Below are positions 58,627 to 64,000 of a stretch of DNA of 64,000 nucleotides, in pieces; within the stretch, counting starts at the first letter, position 1; each line of letters opens with the position of its first letter. The DNA is from Paenibacillus sp. sptzw28 (GTDB lineage: Bacteria > Bacillota > Bacilli > Paenibacillales > Paenibacillaceae): the NCBI RefSeq assembly GCF_019550795.1, contig NZ_CP080545.1, positions 4,746,001-4,810,000 on the forward strand, given 5' to 3'. The notes under the pieces are model-generated. The model was not told where the DNA came from. It worked only from the letters and a program-made list of their open reading frames with translations, and searched no databases. The position numbers and the translations under genes were made by a program.

Positions 58627-58887
58627 TTAAGCGCGGCGCAATCCTGTCATTTCCGTCATGCAGACGGAGCATAAGTATCGTTCCTTAAACTCACGGACTT
58701 CCTCCATGGAACTGCAAAAAACGCAGCGGGGACGGTAACGTTCCAAAATGATATGGTCACCCTGGACAAGAATTTCCACGGGGTCGCCTTCGTTCATCTG
58801 ATATCTTTTGCGCAGCGACTTGGGCAGAACAATACGGCCCAGTTGGTCGACCTTACGCACTACTCCAGCCGGTTTCAACAAGTTCAC
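58627..58887 (-). CDS. AbrB-like transcription regulator with zinc-ribbon-like C-terminus
   Basis: An 86-residue AbrB/SpoVT-type protein. Residues 1-50 are the swapped-hairpin DNA-binding domain (VRKVDQLGRIVLPKSLRKRY). The C-terminus carries Cys55-x2-Cys58 and Cys73-x2-Cys76, a pattern of a small zinc or Fe-S ribbon not found in B. subtilis AbrB. AbrB proteins are transition-state repressors. Confidence 0.88.
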   Translation of the reverse strand: MNLLKPAGVVRKVDQLGRIVLPKSLRKRYQMNEGDPVEILVQGDHIILERYRPRCVFCSSMEEVREFKERYLCSVCMTEMTGLRRA

Positions 58888-58956
58888 CTCTCCTGTAGTC
58901 TTAAATTCTAGGTCACCTATAAGTTTCGATAGGGCGTTCCTTTTTCCTGCCCTTTT

Positions 58957-59820
58957 TTATATTTTCTTAATATCCTGCAATAATGTTGCTTTTCTAAGGC
59001 TCAAACAGCTGCAATCGGTCTGCTCCGCCTCGGTATGCGTCATCGCATCCAGCAGAATGTGTCCGATCGTATGAGATTCGTTATAAAAAATATCGCTCAA
59101 ATCTTTGTGCTCCCAATCCTTGATAATGCCCTCCGCGTAATTCACGACCATATAAACGCCCGCATAACACGCGCCGATTTCCCGCGCCAAATAAACTTCG
59201 GGGCAAATGCTCTGCCCCACCACATCGCCATACGCTTGGCGGTACATCTGCACCTCAGCCGGGCTTTCGAAATGCCGTCCGTCCGTGTTAACATAGACAC
59301 CGCGGGTATAGACCCGTCGAGGCTTCTCCTGTCGTCTTTCGACACGTTCACTGGCCGCTTCCGCCAGCAGGTGCGATTGCGATTTGCAAATCGACTCGCG
59401 CATTACGAGTAAATAAGGACCGCCCAGGCCGATGTCCTTCCGCATAGATTGGTCAATGTAGTCGTTTGGAATCACGAGGTCGCGAAGCTCGAGCAGATGA
59501 TTGATGCTTCCAACTCCTCCTTCAGCAAAAATTTTCTTCACGCCTGCCTGCTGAAATACCCAAAATACCTGCTGCGACGCCACGCCCCGAGTTACGACAT
59601 TCGGTCTCCAGCCATGCATTTTCACCGTAATTACCCGTTTACCGCCGACTTCAAACAGTTTAAACTCCGGGCTTGTCCCGTATGGCGTCTCAAATGTCAG
59701 GCCCGTTTCCAGTACGGTTACGTCCTTTCTGTCCAAGTCCTCGGGAAAAGAAATAGAGAACATGCTGGAGCCGCCGATAATGGCGAAATCCGTTTGCGGT
59801 ATGGTCTGATTATGGGTCAT
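58957..59820 (-). CDS. mtnP: S-methyl-5'-thioadenosine phosphorylase family protein
   Basis: A 287-residue MTAP/MtnP-type nucleoside phosphorylase (FAIIGGSS near the start, GGVGSINHLLELRDLVIPNDYID at ~90-115, then GVYVNTDGRHFESPAE). It cleaves MTA (or MTI) to methylthioribose-1-phosphate and base. The mtnK-mtnA pair is 28 kb away in the window, so MTA salvage is dispersed. ATG at 59820 with AAAGGAGTGAGC; a longer frame to 59877 overlaps trmL. Confidence 0.9.
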   Translation of the reverse strand: MTHNQTIPQTDFAIIGGSSMFSISFPEDLDRKDVTVLETGLTFETPYGTSPEFKLFEVGGKRVITVKMHGWRPNVVTRGVASQQVFWVFQQAGVKKIFAEGGVGSINHLLELRDLVIPNDYIDQSMRKDIGLGGPYLLVMRESICKSQSHLLAEAASERVERRQEKPRRVYTRGVYVNTDGRHFESPAEVQMYRQAYGDVVGQSICPEVYLAREIGACYAGVYMVVNYAEGIIKDWEHKDLSDIFYNESHTIGHILLDAMTHTEAEQTDCSCLSLRKATLLQDIKKI

Positions 59821-59836
59821 TCTGCTCACTCCTTTA

Positions 59837-60301
59837 TTATTCCAATCCGGCAAAATCAAGCTGCCTAAACGCTTCATATATAACGATTGCGGCCGAATTC
59901 GACAAATTCAGCGATCTAACCTTATCGGTCATCGGCATTCTCATGCACGTTTCCGGGTGCGCATCCAGAATCGACTGCGGCAGACCCTTCGTCTCTTTTC
60001 CAAAGACGAAAAAATCGCCGTCCCGGAATGAGTGGTCGGTATACCGTTTCGTCGCACGCGTGCTGGCGCAGAAAAAACGGCTGCCCGGAAATAACCGTGG
60101 AAGCTCCTCAAACGAGTCGTGATAATGAACATTTACCGCATACCAATAATCAAGTCCGGCACGTTTTAATGTTTTGTCGTCGGTATCGAAGCCCAGTGGC
60201 CGCACCAAGTGCAAATGAGTTCCTGTAGCGGCGCAAGTCCGGGCAATATTTCCTGTGTTCGCCGGAATTTCCGGTTCGACGAGTACGATATGAAATGCCA
60301 T
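59837..60301 (-). CDS. trmL: tRNA (cytidine(34)/uridine-2'-O)-methyltransferase TrmL
   Basis: A 154-residue SPOUT methyltransferase that 2'-O-methylates the wobble base of tRNA-Leu. Motifs: LVRPLGF, FGKETKGLP and RSLNLSNSAAIVIYEAFRQ. It starts at ATG 60301 with GAGAGGTGAAAG. It lies 17 bp upstream of mtnP and is probably co-transcribed. Confidence 0.95.
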   Translation of the reverse strand: MAFHIVLVEPEIPANTGNIARTCAATGTHLHLVRPLGFDTDDKTLKRAGLDYWYAVNVHYHDSFEELPRLFPGSRFFCASTRATKRYTDHSFRDGDFFVFGKETKGLPQSILDAHPETCMRMPMTDKVRSLNLSNSAAIVIYEAFRQLDFAGLE

Positions 60302-60354
60302 TTACTCTTTCACCTCTCAGGCCCTGTCTATTATACATGAATTAATCGAACAAT

Positions 60355-60378
60355 TTAACATAGGTTTAACGTTTACTT
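60355..60378 (+). promoter_or_regulatory. PhoP-box-like direct repeats
   Basis: TTAACA (60355-60360), 5 bp, TTAACG (60366-60371) and a third, weaker TTTACT follow the pattern of B. subtilis PhoP boxes (TT[ACT]ACA, ~5-bp spacing). They lie 65-88 bp upstream of the regulator gene. This fits autoregulation. Confidence 0.55.
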
Positions 60379-60442
60379 AATCTAATGAACAACGTCGCTT
60401 GTCATAATAAATCCATATCGTAAGAAAAGGAGAACAGGATCG

Positions 60443-61159
60443 ATGAAGAAGAAAATTTTAGTCGTTGACGACGAGCCCTCCATCTCCACGCTGATCGAAT
60501 TCAACTTGAAGCTTGCCGGATACGACGTACGCTGTGTACAAGACGGAGAAGCAGTTTTCGAAATATTAAAGCCGTTTCGTCCCGACCTCATTGTCCTAGA
60601 TCTCATGCTTCCCAAAATGGACGGTATTCAAGTATGCCGTGAGCTTCGCAAGCAAAATAACGCTGTCCCGATCGTCATGCTGACCGCTCTGCAGGATGTA
60701 ACCGACAAAATCGCCGGACTCGACAACGGCGCTGACGACTACATGACTAAGCCATTCTCGCCGCAGGAGCTGCTCTCCCGGATCCAGGCCATATTCCGCA
60801 GGACGCAGTCGCTTCCCGGATCGAGCGAGAACATCATCCACGAAATCGGACGGCTCGAGGTCTTGTCGGAGCAGCGTGAGGTTCGCATCGAGGGCAAGCC
60901 GGTCGAGCTGACGCCTAAGGAATTCGAGCTGCTGCTGTTCCTTTGCCGCCACCGCGGGAAGGTGCTGAGCCGCCAGCAGCTGCTGCATGGCGTATGGGAT
61001 TATCACTTCCTTGGCGATACGCGTATAGTAGACGTTCACATCAGCCATCTCCGGGATAAAATCGAGAATAATGCCCGGACACCTGAATACATTATGACCG
61101 TGCGTAATGTAGGCTATAAGCTTACAGGTCCTAGTGCTGCCGACTCCTCTTTAGCTTAA
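60443..61159 (+). CDS. OmpR-family response regulator, PhoP-like
   Basis: A 238-residue regulator. The receiver domain has Asp53 as phospho-acceptor (VLDLMLP) and Lys103 (TKPF). The C-terminal winged helix carries KEFELLLFLCRHRGKVLSRQQLL and RNVGYKL. The best-known relative in sequence is PhoP. No histidine kinase follows: a terminator is next and then serC on the other strand, so it is an orphan in this window. AAGGAGAACAGGATCG precedes the ATG. Confidence 0.88.
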   Translation: MKKKILVVDDEPSISTLIEFNLKLAGYDVRCVQDGEAVFEILKPFRPDLIVLDLMLPKMDGIQVCRELRKQNNAVPIVMLTALQDVTDKIAGLDNGADDYMTKPFSPQELLSRIQAIFRRTQSLPGSSENIIHEIGRLEVLSEQREVRIEGKPVELTPKEFELLLFLCRHRGKVLSRQQLLHGVWDYHFLGDTRIVDVHISHLRDKIENNARTPEYIMTVRNVGYKLTGPSAADSSLA

Positions 61160-61199
61160 TGCAAGGCTAATATCTCTATATAATGATTACGCAGAATAG

Positions 61200-61239
61200 A
61201 GACCGCCCGACCTTCATGTGGCAGAAGGTCGGGCGGTCT
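61200..61239. terminator. Terminator between the PhoP-like regulator and serC
   Basis: AGACCGCCCGACCTTC and GAAGGTCGGGCGGTCT form a 16-bp perfect stem with an 8-nt loop. Confidence 0.85.
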
Positions 61240-61316
61240 GTTGCCGTAACGCGGGCCGCGAAGGTTTAGAACTGGCCCGCTTGTGCGGAATTGAATCGAC
61301 TCGTCCTGCGAACGAT

Positions 61317-62405
61317 TTAGCCGTTTCTCTGCTGAAAATCGGTCATAAATTCTGCTAGCGCCCTGCAGCTCTCAAGTGGAACGGCATTATAAGTCGAAGC
61401 GCGCAGACCGCCGACGCTGCGGTGGCCTTTCAATCCGACAAAGCCTTGCTGCTCCGACTCTTTGGCGAACTGCTTTTCAAGTTCCTCTGTTTGAATCCGG
61501 AACGTAATGTTCATTGCAGATCTGCTGCTCAAGTCGGCAAAGCCGCGGTAGAAGCCTCCGCTTTGGTCGATAACATCGTAAATAAGCTTCGTTTTGTCGC
61601 GGTTATACTGCTCTATTGCCGAAACGCCGCCCTTCGCTCTCACCCATTTAAGCATAAGGCCCATCAGATAAATCGAGTATGAAGGCGGAGTGTTATAAAG
61701 CGAATTATTCTTCACATGCGTGTCGTAGCGCAGCATGGTTGGTATGTTTTTAGGGCTGGCCGCCACCAGATCTTCCCGTACAATAACAATCGTCACACCG
61801 GAAGGACCGAGATTTTTCTGAGCTCCTGCATAAATCAGCCCGAATTTGCTGACGTCCACCGGACGGCTCAAGATATCACTCGACATATCGGCAACCAGGG
61901 GTACATCGCCTGTTTCCGGGAATGCCGTATACTGAGTACCTTCGATAGTTTCGTTCGAGGTTACATGAAGGTAAGCCGCATTAGCCGGCAGCTGAATGTC
62001 GGCTAGGTTTGGAATCCGGTTGAATTTATCCGCTTCCGAAGAGGCTGCAATTGCTGCTTCTCCAATCAGCTGCGCTTCTTTGATCGCCTTCTCCGCCCAG
62101 CTTCCCGTCATTATGAATGATGCCGCTTTGCCCGCTGTGAGCAAATTCATCGGGATCATTGCGAACTGCGTACTTGCCCCGCCTTGCAGGAACAGTACCT
62201 TGTAATTGTCAGGAATTCCGAACAATTCCCGCAGCAATGCTTGTGCCTCGTTATGGACCTGCTCGTAAATGGCGCTCCGGTGCGACATTTCCATTATGGA
62301 CATGCCTGCGCCCGCAAAATTCACAAACTCCTCTTGCCCCTGCTGCAGCACTTCAAGCGGCAGCGCGGCCGGACCAGCATTGAAATTATATGCGCGTTTC
62401 GTCAC
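61317..62405 (-). CDS. serC: Phosphoserine aminotransferase SerC
   Basis: A 362-residue PLP enzyme converting 3-phosphohydroxypyruvate and glutamate to phosphoserine. It is identified by FNAGPAALP at the start, the PLP lysine in YAGAQKNLGPSG and the C-terminal GHRSVGGLRASTYNA. AGGATTACG precedes the ATG and a good promoter lies upstream. Confidence 0.96.
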   Translation of the reverse strand: MTKRAYNFNAGPAALPLEVLQQGQEEFVNFAGAGMSIMEMSHRSAIYEQVHNEAQALLRELFGIPDNYKVLFLQGGASTQFAMIPMNLLTAGKAASFIMTGSWAEKAIKEAQLIGEAAIAASSEADKFNRIPNLADIQLPANAAYLHVTSNETIEGTQYTAFPETGDVPLVADMSSDILSRPVDVSKFGLIYAGAQKNLGPSGVTIVIVREDLVAASPKNIPTMLRYDTHVKNNSLYNTPPSYSIYLMGLMLKWVRAKGGVSAIEQYNRDKTKLIYDVIDQSGGFYRGFADLSSRSAMNITFRIQTEELEKQFAKESEQQGFVGLKGHRSVGGLRASTYNAVPLESCRALAEFMTDFQQRNG

Positions 62406-62440
62406 CGTAATCCTCTCCAGTCTTCTGTTTGCATATGGCT

Positions 62441-62469
62441 ATGATAGCAAGTTTAAAGGTTTGCTTCAA
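62441..62469 (-). promoter_or_regulatory. Sigma-A promoter of serC
   Basis: On the minus strand TTGAAG (62469-62464), 17 bp, TATCAT (62446-62441), about 36 bp before the serC start. Confidence 0.65.
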
Positions 62470-62528
62470 GTAGAAAAGTCGAACGTATGCAACTTTAAAC
62501 AAACCAAACATTCGGGTTTTGACAAAAT

Positions 62529-62568
62529 TAAAAAGCGAACTCCCACAAAAAGGAGAGTTCGCTGGTTT
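62529..62568 (-). terminator. Terminator of glnA
   Basis: AGCGAACTCTCC and the matching GGGAGTTCGCT arm form a stem on the minus strand, followed by TTTTTAATTTTG. Confidence 0.8.
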
Positions 62569-62588
62569 TAGTAATTGATGATTGCAAA

Positions 62589-64000
62589 TTAGCAATCGAA
62601 GTAAAGGCTGTACTCGTGCGGATGTACGCGAATCGAAACAGCTTTTGCTTCCTGGCGTTTGAATGCCACGTAGTTCTCGATGAAGTCTTTGGAGAATACG
62701 CCGCCTTCCGTCAAGAATTCGAAGTCTGCTTCCAAAGCGTCAAGCGCTTCGTCAAGCGTACCCGGTACCGAGCGGATTTCTTTCTTCTCTTCATCGGACA
62801 GCTCATAGATGTTTTTGTCGAAAGGTCCGTAGCCAAGAGCAACCGGATCGATTTTGCGTTTGATACCGTCAAGACCCGCAAGCAGCATAGCCGCGAAAGC
62901 GAGGTATGGGTTTGCCGTGGAGTCAGGCGTACGGAACTCGATACGGCAGCCTTTCGGCGTAACAGCTGCGACAGGAATACGGATTGCAGCAGAACGGTTA
63001 CCTTTGGAGAATACCAGGTTAACCGGTGCTTCGTAACCAGGAACGAGTCGTTTGAACGAGTTCGTCGATGGGTTCGTAAGAGCGATCAATGCCGGTGCAT
63101 GGTGCAGAATACCGCCGATGTAGTGCATAGCCATCGGGCTAAGGTTTGCATAAGCACCCTTTTCATAAAACAGCGGGGAATCGCCGTTGAAGATGGATTG
63201 GTGAACGTGCATACCGCTACCGTTGTCGCCAAAAAGCGGTTTCGGCATGAACGTAGCTACTTTACCGCTAAGGCGGGCTACATTTTGCACGATGTATTTA
63301 TATTTGAGAAGGTTGTCGGCGGTTTTCGTCAGCGTATCGAAGCGGAAGTTGATTTCAGCTTGTCCAGCCGTTGCAACTTCGTGGTGATGACGCTCGACGC
63401 GAAGGCCTGTTTCCTGCATCAGACGTACCATCTCACTGCGGATGTCCTGCTGCGAGTCGATAGGTGCAACCGGAACATAACCGCCTTTAACGCCTACTTT
63501 AAAGCCAAGGTTTCCGCCTTCTTCTTTGCGGTTTGTATTCCAAGCCGCTTCTTCGGAATCTACCGAATAGGAAGAAGAGTTCATTGTGCTTTCATAGCGA
63601 ACGTCGTCAAAGATAAAGAATTCGGATTCAGGAGCAAAGAATGCAGCTGTACCGACACCGGACTTTTGCAGAAATTCTTCTGCTTTATGAGCGATGCTGC
63701 GCGGATCGCGATCATAACGCTCGCCGTCCGGCGTATGGATGTTACACATAATGTTGAGTGTCGGATGTTCCGTGAAGGGATCCACATAAGCGGTTTCAGT
63801 ATCCGGCATCATAACCATGTCGGATTCTTCGATACCGCGGAAACCCGGGATAGACGAACCGTCGAAAGCTACGCCGTTTACGAACGTTTCAGCTTCAACT
63901 TCTGTCGAAGGAAGGGTAATGTGGTGCGCGCGACCCGAAAGGTCTACAAAACGGAAATCGACAAACTGGATATTATTTTCTTTGATGGTGTTTAGTACAT
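62589..64000 (-). CDS. glnA: Glutamine synthetase type I GlnA (start outside window)
   Basis: The frame is open from the right edge; the N-terminus (VLNTIKENNIQFVDFR) shows that only a few codons are missing, so the ATG at 63818 is internal. Catalytic features: FDGSSIPGF, NFRF after the EI-type loop (GQAEINFRFDT), GDNGSGMHVHQS and YEAPVNLVFSKGNRSAAIRIP. It makes glutamine from glutamate and ammonia with ATP. The size (about 442 residues) is that of the GSI-alpha form. The usual upstream glnR and the promoter lie outside the window. Confidence 0.97.
   Translation of the reverse strand, partial: VLNTIKENNIQFVDFRFVDLSGRAHHITLPSTEVEAETFVNGVAFDGSSIPGFRGIEESDMVMMPDTETAYVDPFTEHPTLNIMCNIHTPDGERYDRDPRSIAHKAEEFLQKSGVGTAAFFAPESEFFIFDDVRYESTMNSSSYSVDSEEAAWNTNRKEEGGNLGFKVGVKGGYVPVAPIDSQQDIRSEMVRLMQETGLRVERHHHEVATAGQAEINFRFDTLTKTADNLLKYKYIVQNVARLSGKVATFMPKPLFGDNGSGMHVHQSIFNGDSPLFYEKGAYANLSPMAMHYIGGILHHAPALIALTNPSTNSFKRLVPGYEAPVNLVFSKGNRSAAIRIPVAAVTPKGCRIEFRTPDSTANPYLAFAAMLLAGLDGIKRKIDPVALGYGPFDKNIYELSDEEKKEIRSVPGTLDEALDALEADFEFLTEGGVFSKDFIENYVAFKRQEAKAVSIRVHPHEYSLYFDC

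Noticed and set aside
62616..63995. Plus-strand ORF of 459 codons
   Set aside because: Antisense shadow of glnA, an obviously real gene.

Overview
The window reads as the chromosome of a spore-forming, low-to-mid GC Firmicute of the Paenibacillaceae (Paenibacillus/Cohnella type). Evidence is the spore-coat operon cotJABC, five YheC/YheD spore-associated ATP-grasp paralogues, SpoVR, YhbH and PrkA, a KinB-like kinase, AbrB, and a sufCDSUB operon. No rRNA, tRNA, CRISPR array or transposase was seen. The right edge cuts glnA a few codons after its start. The left edge cuts a sensor kinase.

Layout. 1-8.3 kb: kinase fragment, yheA and a tandem array of five YheC/D ATP-grasp genes with one GNAT gene. 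8.3-22.8 kb: HAD phosphatase, phosphodiester glycosidase, cotJABC, CBS/HlyC membrane protein, YfkAB radical SAM protein, HD-GYP protein, uppP, yunD, molybdenum-cofactor genes (moaA; a moaD-moaE fusion; a MoeB/ThiF enzyme), second HD-GYP protein. 22.8-34.3 kb: suf operon, DUF1802 gene, methionine-salvage genes mtnK-mtnA, yunC, a GGDEF/EAL protein. 34.6-43.3 kb: two small membrane proteins, then a split yhbH. 43.5-55 kb: LTA-synthase-like protein, KinB-like kinase, spoVR, a three-gene transglutaminase/alpha-E/ATP-grasp cassette, prkA. 55.5-64 kb: DUF2161 nuclease-fold protein, Rieske protein, aminotransferase, a 32-residue membrane peptide, abrB-like gene, mtnP, trmL, orphan phoP-like regulator, serC, glnA.

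The main discovery candidate is at 35.7-43.3 kb. yhbH, a sporulation gene encoding a VWA-type partner of PrkA and SpoVR, is split by a 6,430-bp DNA segment. The two halves share a 7-bp core (CCGGTTC) at 36379-36385 and 42809-42815, in direct orientation. Recombination anywhere in that core rebuilds an in-frame 387-residue YhbH with the MIDAS motif DTSGSMG intact. Just inside the right end lies a large serine recombinase gene, preceded by a 66-codon ORF and a sigma-E-like promoter. Similar sigma-E-like sites precede yhbH and spoVR. This has the architecture of a developmentally excised gene-intervening element such as skin in sigK. Unusually, the element also carries a complete, diverged yhbH whose own crossover site does not match, so the cell would keep one intact copy while the other is split. 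Its other cargo (MFS transporter, DUF2157 and GDYXXLXY proteins) is not phage-like.

Functionally the window joins spore formation (coat proteins, PrkA-YhbH-SpoVR), cell-envelope assembly (UppP, LTA synthase), c-di-GMP turnover (two HD-GYP proteins and one GGDEF/EAL protein), and cofactor and sulfur metabolism (Suf, molybdopterin, MTA salvage).
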